In this document: in pieces, positions 48,928 to 59,499 of the stretch
How positions within the stretch are numbered: the stretch's first letter is position 1
Layout: each line of letters starts with the position of its first letter
Assembly: GCF_964204645.1 (NCBI RefSeq)
Contig: NC_134031.1
Location: forward strand, 6,433,001 to 6,493,000
Length of the DNA: 60,000 nucleotides
DNA from: Tubulanus polymorphus
Lineage: Eukaryota > Nemertea > Palaeonemertea > Tubulaniformes > Tubulanidae
Reading direction: 5' to 3'
The notes under the pieces: model-generated
Databases searched by the model: none
Seen by the model: the letters and a program-made list of their open reading frames with translations, nothing else
Told to the model about the DNA's origin: nothing
Position numbers and translations under genes: made by a program

Positions 48928-49654
48928 ACTAATTTTCTAGGTATTCATATTGATGAAAAGTTAAAATGGGATAGTCATATTGATTATGTTCGTAGTAAGG
49001 TTGCCCGCAGTGTGGGCATATTGAATAGATTAAAACGCTCTTTACCTAAATTTATACTTATTCGTTTATATTTTAGTTTAGTTGAACCATACTTAAGCTA
49101 CTGTAACATAGTTTGGGCAAGTAATTACAATATGAATTTGCAATCCTTAGTCTTATTACAGAAACGTGCCGTGAGAATAATATCAGATTCCCTAGTCAGT
49201 AAACTGTCTGTGGTTTAGTTTCACGATCGGATATTTTCACAAACCACAAAGTATGGTTATAAGCCCATCCGATTATAAAAAGCTTACCACCAACGATTAG
49301 GTAACTAACTACAGATTCCCATACTTAGATCATAGTGATCCTCTTTTTAGTAGCTTAAATATTTTGAAAATCCATGAAATCAACAAATTACAGCTGGGTT
49401 GTTTTATGTTTAATTATGTAAATTCAAATACACCGCAGAGTTTTCAGAACTATTTTAGATTTAATTTTCAGTTCCATAGTCGTCAGACACGTAGTATAAA
49501 TAATCTGCACGTACCCCATTATCGAACCCGTAAAAAACAATTTTCGATAAAAGTTTCTTGGCCAACTTAATGGAATTCCTTAGCAGTCGAACTAAAAAAA
49601 TCTAAAAGTATTAATATATTTAGGAAACACTATAAAAGACAGTTAATCGGGTAA
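48928..49654 (+). mobile_element. Non-LTR retrotransposon fragment, RT C-terminal region and 3' end
   Basis: Starts FLGIHIDEKLKWDSHIDYV, then KVARSVGILNRLKRSL, LVEPYLSYCNIVWAS, LQKRAVRIIS and later LQLGCFMFNYVNSNTPQSF and WNSLAVELKKSKSINIF. These are standard blocks of the region after the reverse transcriptase palm in jockey/CR1/L2-type elements. At least one frameshift near 49215 and a stop near 49568 kill it. Plus strand, 5'-truncated. Confidence 0.88.
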
Positions 49655-50163
49655 AAATCACCCTCTCATAATGCGATGTATTATGATTGTGTAGTTAAAC
49701 TCTATTATTGAAATTATGTATACTGTCATATACTGCTTGATATATGTCTCCTGTTTATTTCGTGCGTGTGTGTGTATGTGTGTGTATGTGTGTGTGTGTG
49801 TGTGTATGTGTGTGTGTTTTTTTAAACAAATCCTCGAAAAAAAAGTTCGACAAAGTTGACAAAGAAATTCTGGTTAAACTGCCGAACACACGTCAAATGG
49901 CGGAACCAAGAAGAGTCCAGAAATAATATATAAAACATTAGTAAGATTCCACTTCACGCCGTGAATATGAATCTGATCACTTAAGTCGTAAACGTAGAAT
50001 TCAAAGAAATTAGGAAAAGTTGATAAAACTTGAAACCAATGGTCCTTTGGCTGAATTTCTACGGCTGACTTTCACACAGAAATATTCGCGAATTTCTCGT
50101 CCCAGTAAAAGATATATGTAGAAATTTACCACATAGTGACACGTAGAAAACTGAGTTAAAATG
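49655..50163. other. No gene seen; GT microsatellite
   Basis: Contains a (GT)n run with a few GTAT interruptions at 49763-49817, directly after the LINE 3' end, followed by AT-rich sequence leading into the broken GPCR copy. The microsatellite may have grown from the LINE tail. Confidence 0.6.
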
Positions 50164-50790
50164 TCATACAGAAAGTCTCTGTTCCGGCGAGACAGGAAAA
50201 AAAGTAGTAATAGTGGTTGGAAGCGTGGACATCACAAATGGGAATGAAACTGTTACAACAATTATGGAGAAATGTCTTATTTGGTCTGATAATTCATAAT
50301 GACATCCAAACAAAGGACCGGAAAAATGCATAGACACAGTGGGTGTAAGTAAGAAGTGAAGTACATTTAATGCAGTGATTATCAATGTAGCAAATCTCGG
50401 TGTACACATCAAACGAGATGTGAACGGGAAGAGCACAACTGCCGCACGTTCTAGAGATATTGCTATTAAAAACCATGACCCATTACTGCCTGCAAGCGTC
50501 ATAACAAATCCATAGATTTGACAACTGATCAATGAATTCATGACGAATGTAGGACTGTCTTTAACGTGGAAGAGAACGAACTGTAAAACAGGCATCAGCG
50601 TAAACTGATGCAGAACATGGAATCACAGACTGTCAAAACAATAGGATAAACTGCGGAATCCACGACTAATTATCATTATCAGGAAAGTAGCTGAGTTTCC
50701 GATGGCCCCTAACATGAACACGATAGGCAGTCTGACCAATAGATTAGTACGGTAGATGGCAATGGATTTATGAGAGACAATGAAATTTAT
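50164..50790 (-). pseudogene. Rhodopsin-class GPCR, broken copy (TM1-TM5)
   Basis: Minus strand. TM1 shows VFMLGAIGNSATFLIMI with the Gly-Asn of TM1. One base is missing near 50600 relative to the plus copy, plus other small indels, then 143 open codons follow. These cover TM2/loop 1 (LQFVLFHVKD), the TM3 cysteine (SCQIYGF), TM3 SWFLIAISLERAAVVLFPF with E-R in place of D-R-Y, TM4, the loop-2 cysteine (GCHYE) and TM5. A stop follows TM5; TM6 and TM7 are not found. The TM3/loop pattern suits the FMRFamide-receptor/GPR139-like peptide GPCRs, but the ligand is unknown. Frameshift plus missing TM6-7 argue for a pseudogene. Confidence 0.78.
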
Positions 50791-52630
50791 AACAATAATA
50801 ATTATTTTATTTTATGAACACAAACAGCAGTTAAAGGGGTGGAAAAACTGTCATACTTCAGTTCTGGTTGACGGGTTGACAGGTTGCCACCTGTTCTCAT
50901 AGTTAACTTTAGGTGTCGACTGTCAACGGTCAACTGCTGTGAACACTGACCGAATAACGCAGTGTAACTCTACACGCACACTATAATGTCGTATACTGGA
51001 CTAGCGCCCAATTCATTTGTAAAATTTATTGTCAAAAGCGAATAGAAAACCAATTCTCAGAAATCCAACACGAGTTGCTCATATTTTGTGAAAGTTAAGT
51101 ATTGTGTAAAATATAAATGTAACTAAATTAAGTATAAATATTCGTTGTACGAAAATTCATTGTAAATGGTGAAGTATGTTATAGTAAAACATATGAACCG
51201 GTTGGAAAATGTCTATCAGTTTTATACAGGGAGATTAAAGGTCAAAATTGCATCAGTTCCACATAGATACACATTAGCCAGGATTTCTTAAGGCCTAAAA
51301 TGGAAGTTTTTCTCCATATTAGAGAAATTCTGATGTGTTTTCAATTTGTACAATGAAAGAGAAAATTAACATTAATGCAAGTTAGCAAATTAATAATATT
51401 TACATCTACGGAGAAGGTGGATATAGAATTAGGTATATATGACCATGACTTCGACATGAAAAGTGACCATATCAAAAGAAATTTTTCGAAATCGAAACTT
51501 GTTCGTATAATAAGCCGAAAAAAATGGATACCTAGTTTCTCATGTCTGTTGATCTTAAAATGTTAACCCTGCCGGCCGCCCATAGTCTATGATATGATAT
51601 GATATGATAATAGTACCTTGTTTCTAATTTCTGCTGAGATTAAGTTGACCCGTCCGGCTGCCTATCTACCCTGGGCTGCCAGGTTTTGCAAGAGATTGAA
51701 TTCGTTAAATCGATTTAAATCCATAGATCTATTTAAGATTTTAACTTTTTTTGTGAAACCGGGCCCTCTAAATGACTTGTTATCTTGTAAAATAATGTGC
51801 GAGTTTATCCACAGTTCACACGTATCTAGCGTTTTTTTCGACTGATAATGGGGAATGTCTAAAGTGATGTGTAGATAAGTTTGATACTATTAGGACCATT
51901 GTCATATTTGTTGACCCTAAAGTGGCGCTCCATCAAAATATCCGTAAGTTAAGAACTAGAAAGACAGATTTCGATGAAATCTTTGGACGCTTCTTAATAG
52001 GAAAATTAAACCACCAAGGCAGAAAACCCGTTATCGCTGCTTTGCTTAATTTTTTGTTGTTTCGCTGTCACATATTAATTAATAGCGGGCTGAAATTCTA
52101 AAAGCAGATTATTCTTCGATAAAGCTAAGAAGATGATATAATTATACGTTTTAATCAAAAGGATATTGATTGAGTGATTTTGACCAGGAAAAGTATCATT
52201 ATTACACACCTGCCACAGTAAGAATATAGAAGATGTGAATACGAACACGAATACGAATACGGATGTTTATCACACACCAACCATTTCCATGGTATATGGA
52301 GGAAAAACAGTATTTATAATTATTTACAAAAACGAGAAATAAAAGTATTTTAAAACATAAAAAACGTTATATACAACATAGTATTTACATACTACCGGAA
52401 GGATCTATATACATCTAGACCTAATGTGTTAGATCTCATGTGCTGCCAGTAACCATTGGCGGTGACTATGAGAACTCCAGAACAGGTAAAAGTAGATCTG
52501 CGCAGGCTAAGTACATAGCACGTATTCTTCCGAGGTAGCCGACCTGCTTTAATCCATTACTTATCGACAATTCTGACGATTAAAAATTGTAATTAGTAAG
52601 GGGTCTGTGCGGTAGGTATGTAGTCACTGA
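50791..52630. other. GPCR 5' flank (inverted copy) and AT-rich spacer
   Basis: Bases 50980-51190, read on the minus strand, match 55330-55520 read on the plus strand (TTTACAATGAATT, TTTTCTATTCGCTT). So the inverted duplication includes the GPCR upstream region. From 51250 to 52630 I see no gene; a small run of GAATAC/GAACAC repeats lies near 52235-52265. Confidence 0.6.
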
Positions 52631-52904
52631 CAATCATAATAACCATAGAGTAAATACAAAAATACTGGACACGTACACGATTCCAAAGTTGTAGATTGAA
52701 TTTGACTCCAAATGAACTAATTCTAACTCAGAATTAAATCACCTACTTGTGCAACTGGATCTTCCTTTTGATTTGTATATTTTCAGGCCAGCACAATTCC
52801 ATTGTTTGAAGGTGTTACAAAATTGAATATATTTTTTATGACAAAGACAATTCTATCCGATCCGAATAACTTCGTCTCGCAAACCACGTCTCATACTCAT
52901 TATT

Positions 52905-53098
52905 GGCGGTCACTGTTGTTGACTTCATCCGCATGATATCCGGTTGTTGGACCGGAAGTGAATCTTTTTGAGGTATGTGCATGTAACATGGACTAATGAC
53001 CGTTCGTGCCTCTTGTTGAAAGACCTAAGACATCCCGTCCACGGGGAAGGGAGGAACGCCCCATTCTGCCACCCTCCCGGGGTGTAACACCGAGGTAA
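52905..53098 (+). promoter_or_regulatory. Promoter and 5' UTR exon of peptide gene copy 2
   Basis: Aligned with copy 1, but the CRE is broken to TGACTTCA (52920-52927) and the CCAAT to TTGG. The ETS-like ACCGGAAGTG at 52951-52960 is kept, as is the GC-rich exon block that ends at a GTAAG donor near 53095. If the CRE matters, the two copies should respond differently. Confidence 0.55.
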
Positions 53099-53591
53099 GA
53101 ACTTATTTTCTATGTTCATACATCTATGAGCCTATATTAAATGGGAAGCTATAAAAAATTTATTTTTCGCTTCAATATTTGATATCTATCACTCAAATTC
53201 CTGTGTTCGATTCAAGCTGAACAAACTGGCGATTTACATTGTAATATCCAGTGACAGGCGATGCTTCCAAACAGTTTCTATAAAATACGTGATGAAGAGG
53301 ATGAGTTTAAAGCTGAATGTTGCAGGTTCTATCGAATAGGTAAGTTATGCATTTTTTCAATGATTTATTGGTTTGTAGATAACGACTTAAGTTGCTCCGT
53401 TGCAAAAGCGGTTGTTCCGAGACCGGAAGAGGTTTAGACAGATTTCTGTAGGCTGGGTTACGTACGTATTGCCGTGTGCGCGAGGCTTCTAGGCATCAAG
53501 AACCCGCAACCTGTTCAAATCCAGGTCTCACTCCTTACTGAAATCTAAAATCATATTGTACCTTTTAGGTTCAAACGCTGCATTATTGACG

Positions 53592-53970
53592 ATGATTAGT
53601 AAGTTCTGATTTTCTAATTTCTGAATCGTAGCATTTTCAGTTTATTTTTGGTTTCGGTTATATTTACTCGGTCGTTGTTTTGTTCGAATCATTTTATTTT
53701 CAATTTTTCGGTTATTGCCAGCCAATTCGTGAACAAACTGACTTTCGGATTTTGATCTGTATGCTACATGAATATCTATGTCTGTATTCATGTATTTCTA
53801 TAGGTGGGTTCCATAAATTCGTGCTTCCACTGTGTGGAATTTTTGTGTCTATCTGGGCCCAGGCTGCAGCCGACTTAGAAAATGAAAAGAAGCTCAATGC
53901 CGATGATTTGCTGGAGAGATTGATCCGGGGAGGCGGAAGTATGTGCGCCAGCACAAACTGCTGTGGTTAA
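53592..53970 (+). CDS. Small secreted Cys-rich peptide precursor, copy 2
   Basis: CDS exons 53592-53598 and 53804-53970, 57 aa, the same length and intron position as copy 1. Signal core KFVLPLCGIFVSIWAQAA, spacer NEKK, LNADDLLERL, Arg, Gly run, MCASTNCCG. The propeptide block KKLNADDLLERL is identical in both copies. Cysteine positions and the last Gly are kept, and the other changes near the C-terminus are mild (Leu/Met, Thr/Ser), which looks like purifying selection. An upstream ATG at 53261 (exon 2, 53252-53339; exon 3, 53569-53598) is in frame without a stop, so a form 36 residues longer is possible. I prefer the inner ATG because copy 1 has a stop before it and the signal sequence then sits at the N-terminus. 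Family unknown. Confidence 0.74.
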
Positions 53971-54339
53971 AAGAAATACGTTTGAATAATACCGAAATCC
54001 TTTTCTTAATCTGATCATTCTTATTATTTCTCACGGCAAAGCTATGAATTCCTGTACTGTGACCAAGAATCCGAAAATACAAATTTCGTTTCACTTCTAA
54101 TTTGGTTTTTGCGTTTAGTTACCCAGATACACGAGGAATGTTACACCTCATATTGAATTTTTTGTTCTTCAACTAAACAGAATCTAAAAATAATATCAGG
54201 GTCGAGTTCCACAGTTGTGGATACAGTTCCATAGTTCTGAGTAAGATGTTTAAACCAGAATTACTTACAGTATACACAGTGGAACTATAGTTCACGTGGA
54301 ATTGACTCAGGGTGCAGTTCCTTAGTTCTGCGTTATACC

Positions 54340-54640
54340 ATGGACGCTAAAACTCTCTTCGTTTTAGAGTCCGTGGTTATACAGTTAAATCCGCTCAATC
54401 CGGATTTTGGCCTAATCCGGACATTATATATTTGCTGTCCATTTGTTCATTGGAATACAGGGAAAATGACTTTTAATCCGGACTTCCCTTAAACCCGGTG
54501 GTTTTTCCGAATTAAGCGGGTTCCACTTAGTCAAGTTTCAACGGCTTAATATACAAGAAAATGACATTTGATTCGGATTACCCTTAAACCCGATGGATTT
54601 CTTTGGTTCTAAATTATCCCGATTAAGCCGGTTCCGTCTT
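54340..54640. mobile_element. Hairpin plus pogo-like MITE pieces
   Basis: Hairpin 54340-54374, then TA and a pogo-like MITE (54382-54527, CAGTTAAATCCGCTCAATCC ... AATTAAGCGGGTTCCACTTA) and a second partial copy 54541-54640. Absent from copy 1 of the duplication, so inserted later. Confidence 0.65.
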
Positions 54641-54703
54641 ATATTTTAATCTAAGAGTGTAACGCTACTCACAAATGTGAAATTGTGTGCTGTGGTTTTG
54701 TGG

Positions 54704-54810
54704 TGAGAGGGAGAGGCGAAAAGGAGAGGCGAGAACGAAAAGCGAGAGAACGAGAGGCGAGAGGGAGAGGCGAAAGCGAGAGGCGAAAGCGAGTGGGAGA
54801 GCGAGAGACC
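54704..54810 (+). repeat. Purine-rich run
   Basis: About 107 bases almost all G and A, built on GAGAGGCGA/GAAAGCGAGA units. Copy 1 has a shorter purine run at 48021-48078 in the same place. Confidence 0.85.
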
Positions 54811-55640
54811 AGGTCCTCCATCACACATCAAATAAATATCCCAAATGAAGGACACGATTTCAGTATGGATGAGAGCGTGATGGATCCCGCCTGCAGATCA
54901 AACAAATTATAATCGCAAATAGTGATATAGTATTTCTTCCGCCGCTTAATATCGTTTTCTGCCGTCGAAGTGCTTTTTTATGTTTTAGATTTTTTTCATA
55001 AATTTCGTCTTTCTTTTAAATGAAAATTGCAGAAAAGTAAGATAGCCGCAGTACCACAGTTGTGAGTTAGGATTTGACCCTTGGTGTTGAAACATTTTCC
55101 AAAGTTTCTCGCCAGCCCAAAATTACACCAACCCTGGAACGCCATGACATAAACTAAACTATCGAGCTCTGTTGACTGGCGAGGTGACTCGTAGCCTGGC
55201 TACTGTCTTGTTTATGTAGTTGAAAAATAAACTGATGTTGTTTATACCTGTGTTTTCCCAGGATTGAACTGTGAGTATAGTCAGGTAGTGTTTGACATAG
55301 TATTTCCCAACCTGTTCAGACTATAACATACGAATTTCACTGTTTACAATGAATTCTTGTACAACGGATATTGATATTCATTACATTTTTAACTATGTAC
55401 ATATTTCACACAATGATAGACTTTGACGAAATTTGAGTAAATTGTGTAAGACTTGTGAAAGTTGATTTTCTATTCGCTGTGAACAATAAATCTTGCAAAA
55501 TGAATTGAAGCTCTATACTAAGTTAAATTAATTTCCCAATATGTGAGAACACTCGGTCAGTTCCAGTACATTCTAGATAGTCAGTACACTTCAGACAGTC
55601 AGTACACTCTCAGACAGTCAACATTTAATCCTCATGAATT

Positions 55641-55933
55641 ATGAATTCAACTCCGATGCAGATTGGGCGACCTAATAGCAGTTACATCGTTCTCATGTCT
55701 ATGGTGAACAGATCCGGAATCTATCGTACAGTGTCGCCGGCCATTCTGCCTGTCTTGTTCATGTTAGGAGCCTCCGGAAATTCAGCTACTTTTCTGATAA
55801 TGATAAGTCGCAGATTCCGCAGTTTATCTTACGCTAACTATCTTATCGCTTTGTCAGTCTGTCTGATTCCATGTTCTGTATCAATTATACACTGATGCCT
55901 GTTTTACAGTTTGTTCTCTTCCACGTTAAAGAC
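55641..55933 (+). pseudogene. Rhodopsin-class GPCR, 5' part cut by a retroelement
   Basis: ATG at 55641 gives an N-terminus with N-x-S/T glycosylation sites (NST, NSS, NRS), TM1 LPVLFMLGASGNSATFLIMI, loop SRRFRSLSYANYLIALSVC, then a 2-base insertion shifts the frame and creates a stop at about 55893. In the other frame TM2 continues (LMPVLQFVLFHVKD) until 55933. There homology to the minus-strand copy (50164-50790) stops at the retroelement edge. The remaining TM segments are lost from the window. Confidence 0.78.
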
Positions 55934-56109
55934 GGTTCTATTCTCACTACGTGGCGCTGCGGACAGACGGAAGGAATCAGTTTGGCTTTGGTTTTCCTCG
56001 CTTTCGGACGTGCTTTTACTGTTGTGGTGGTTCACAGTTTGGCATTGTTCTGTGACCGTGTGTACTTATGTTGAACTTCGTGGCTTCCTTTTGCAGTTCG
56101 GAATCTGTT

Positions 56110-56520
56110 GTCCGGGGTATTCCACTGTGTGTGGAATAGGGGATAGTCCACTGTGTGTGGATGGCCAATGTGTTTGGACTTTGAGAATTTTTGATTGCCC
56201 ACTTCGGTGGTCGGATCCAATGTGTTTGGACAAATTCTATAGATACGTATATTTTTTATTGCCCACTTCGGTGGTCGGATCCAATGTGTTTGGACAAAAT
56301 TTTGTGGCTGCCCACCGTGTTTGGACAAGAGGCTGTGTGCCTCTCGGGACTGTGTGTCCTGTTGCCTGCTATGTGCGGGCCGGAGGGCTGTGTGCCCCGG
56401 AGTCCGTTGTGCGTGGACCGGATGCTGTGCGCCTCGCAGGACTGTGTGTCCTGTTGCCTGCTGTGTGCAGGCTGTAGGGCTGTGCCCCCCGTCGTCCGCT
56501 GCGAGCGGACCATACGATTG
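56110..56520 (+). repeat. Internal repeats in the retroelement leader
   Basis: Three nested repeat types: CCACTGTGTGTGGA twice (56124 and 56149), a unit of about 37 bp with CACTTCGGTGGTCGGATCCA starting near 56201 and again near 56262, and a unit of about 92 bp with TGTGTGTCCTGTTGCCTGCT at 56351 and 56443. Rich in GT and CG, unlike the AT-rich host DNA. Open frames on both strands here arise from the repeats and are not called as genes. Confidence 0.75.
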
Positions 56521-57026
56521 TGTTTGAGCTTTTGAACCGCGAGCCTCGGAGTTGATGATTGTGGCCCTTTTCCGCATCGGTCGTTGTTTATTTAGAAGTT
56601 TAGAAATAAGAGAGAATTTAGGAACGGAATAATAAAAAATAAAAAAAGGAAGAGAACAGTCAGAGTTTATTAATTGTGTGGTTTAGAAGTCTTGTTTATG
56701 TTTGTTTGTAGTTTTCTTCTTACAATCGTGTTTCGTCCTCGGTCATTTCGGTCTATTTATGCTTTTGTGAGATTTAACGGTCATGGAGTTCGTCCTTTTT
56801 CCAGTTTTGTGATCGATTTCGGCGGTTTTATGTATGCATTCTGGTTTCCATGGACAGTTCAATTTGCGGTTTGCTTAGGGTTTGGTTTGCTCCTTTCGAC
56901 CGAGACAAATACGACGAATGCGGTGCACCCAGTGCAGTTTTACGTTGCTCCCTTTTGAATTGGATTTAGCATTTTCTGTATTCTGTCTTGTTTGGGTGGA
57001 GCCTTTTGTCATAGACTAAAGTTTCA

Positions 57027-57867
57027 GTGTGCTGTTTCTTACGGGTTAGTGCTATTTTCTTGATTTGTTTTATTTTAGGAAAGAAGTTAGAGGATTTGTT
57101 AGAGGTTGCGGGATGGCCCGAGGATGAGTGTCATGTCTTCATCCACTATCTCATAGTTCATGCAAACCGGGTGTTTTCGGATCTCCCGCAGACGCCATCT
57201 TTAAAACGTAAATCCAACGTTTTGGACGAGGTTGCTGTCGGTGACGTCGCTTTGGCTGTGCCTGTTCCGTCGCCCGTGCAAGATTCGGAGACTGGTATGC
57301 TCTCGAGATTGTCTTCCCTTGAGGCGAGGTTAAATACATCCAGCAGGGATACTGTAGAGGCAGCTCTTGAACAGGTAAGAGCTGCATCCCGCCGGCCTAA
57401 AAATTATTTCGATCGGTTTCACCTTGTGGGGTGTCTCGAGAACCTGGAGGAAATTGCGATGAAGGAGCAGTCCAAAGGATGTAAAATATTTTAAATCAGT
57501 GGTCAGGGCTGTAAAAGATAACATTGATTCGGATGCTTTGCAGCATCTTGCGCTGCGGTTGGTGGGATCCCCTGAGGATGAGAGAGTGGCTAAGGTTGCG
57601 GTGAAGTGGAAGAAGGATCATAAGGTCGTTCCCGTGGTTAGCGCACCGTCGAAAGGGGTTTCTCCCCCTCGGTATTCTTCTCCTCTTAACCCTGTTGCCC
57701 TCCCTAGTTTTTATAGTTTCCCCTTCTGGGGAAATCGGGGATTTGGTTATCCTCGGGGACGGGCCTCGCGTGTTCCATTACGGGAGATGGTTTGTTTTAA
57801 CTGTAGGGAGAAGGGGCATTTAGCCAGGTTTTGCTCTAATCCTAAGAAAGAGATGAGTGACGTTTAA
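57027..57867 (+). pseudogene. Gag-like ORF with CCHC zinc knuckle
   Basis: Two frames, 57027-57494 and 57499-57867, separated by a frame slip near 57485. The first has an acidic/coiled region (SSLEARLNTSSRDTVEAALE), the second a proline/Ser stretch and CFNCREKGHLARFC (57793-57834), a perfect C-x2-C-x4-H-x4-C knuckle for nucleic-acid binding. Acceptor-like TTTTAG at about 57080 may mark where the element's spliced or conserved part begins. Confidence 0.8.
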
Positions 57868-58169
57868 TTTTGCGTCCTTTTTGCTAATTTGGGTGTCATG
57901 TGATTATTTTTAGAATAGACAATTCTTCTTAGATTCAGCTGGAGATCTCTGGGTCGACATGGGTGCATTTTTGGCTCCTGTTAATTAATTTGTTGTATTT
58001 TGATTAGATGGCTTGTTTCCTTGCTAATAAATCTAATTTAATTGGAACGAATTTTTCCTTTTCTTGAGGTTGTTTTTCAGTTTTCGGACTCTCTTGCCGC
58101 GGGCCTCTTAGTGTCCGTTGTCATGGCTTCGGTCATGTTTGCTTGGGGGTTGGTTTTGTTTCCTCGTTT

Positions 58170-59499
58170 TTAGTTACCTTGAGATGCTTTAATTTTTTGC
58201 AGAGTACGGGTAGTTTTGGCATTAGTCGTGAGTGCGGATGGGTAACTATCGAGGGGTTACTTTCCCAACCCCCTAGCCAAGTCGTTTCTGCTGAAGAAGT
58301 CGCTGCGGACCCTCTTGCGTTTCAGGATGTCATCCCGGCCGATCTTAGATTTCGAAACCCTGATGATTTTGTCGCTGGAAATCTTTCGAACTATTTGGGT
58401 GAATGGGATAAGATCCTTGGAGAAAACAGCGTCGTTAGAGAATGGATTTCGCAGGGCGTTCATATTCCTGGGTTTTTCAAACCTTTTAGTGGCCAGTTAA
58501 AGGGGAGAAGTTTGATGACGATGCTCCTCCGTCGAGGTATTTCGCTAACGCCAGAAATTGCGAGCAGTTTTCAGATTTCATATCTCGTACTATTGATCAG
58601 AGGTTAGAGAATGGCTGTATACGTTTTTGGGGAAAAGTTGGGTCGTATTCCTCCTCACCTTGTGATGCCTTTGACCGTTGAACCTAGTAAACCAAGGTTA
58701 TGCCATGACGAAAGGTTTTTGAATTTATGGATTCGGGATAATCCGTTCCAACTTGATACTCTCGCCTTTATCCCATGCTTGTTTAGTGAGGGCGTTCATT
58801 TTACCACGGTTGATGATAAAAGTGGTTATGACCATGTAAGGGTAACGGAGGATAGTGAGAGGTACCTGGTTTGGAATGGCAAGGCAGTTTCTACGTTTAT
58901 AGGGTCATTCCTTTCGGTTTTAAGGCTTCGACTTTTATCTATCATACAGTCGGTTTGGTTGCTACGAACTACTTGCGCTCGTTGGGTGTTCCTGTCTTGC
59001 AATACATCGATGACAGGATCTCCGGCGAGCTTTGCCTCCAACAGTCGTTGCTATTAAACAATTTTCAGCGTTCATCTTTGGCGGCATATATGCTGTGCCA
59101 GGTTCTGATTAGACTTGGTTATTTTTGGGCATCATTAAGTCTGACCTTCACCCTTCGACTTCGAAGGTCTGGCTCGGAATGTGTATTGACACTATTCAGC
59201 AATGCTTCAAGCTTCCTGATCATAAGAGAGAGAAATTTAGGGCCCTGCGTGAGGAAATTCTGTCAAAAAACAGGGTCAGTTTAAAGATGATTCAGCGTTT
59301 TGTGGGGAAGTTAATTTCTTTTTCGATGGCCGTTCCAGCAACGCGTTTGTTTACCCGGGAGGCGAATAGAGCTATCTCTAAGGCATATCGTAATTCGGGT
59401 CTTGTTCCGATCGCTGGCGACCTTAGGGACGAAATTTTGCATTGGGAGTTTTTGGATAGTTGGGATAAGTTATGTTACTTTTTATGCCCTGGCGCTTAG
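58170..59499 (+). pseudogene. Reverse transcriptase of the DIRS-like element, frameshifted
   Basis: Pieces in different frames: 58143-58607 (RT N-terminal part with HIPGFFKPFSG), 58611-58870 (EPSKPRLCHDERFLN, then motif A TTVDDKSGYDH), 58871-59035 (motif B PFGFKASTFIYH, motif C QYIDD), 59125-59499 (thumb/connection, SKVWLGMCIDT, RFVGKLISFS). At least three frame changes (near 58608, 58868 and 59060-59120). YIDD is the catalytic aspartate pair. Confidence 0.85.

Larger units (their letters stand above)
52631..55330 (+). repeat. Direct duplication, copy 2 (peptide gene unit)
   Basis: Second copy of the 46464-48535 unit in the same orientation. It is longer because short repeats were inserted in its 3' part: the hairpin at 54340-54374, pogo-like MITE pieces at 54382-54640 and a purine-rich run at 54704-54810. 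The end shares CCAACCTGTTCAGA and TTGAAAAATAAA with copy 1. Confidence 0.85.

Noticed and set aside
56032-56577. Long open frames on both strands in the retroelement leader
   Set aside because: They arise from GT/GC-rich tandem repeats without stop codons; no domain in any frame.
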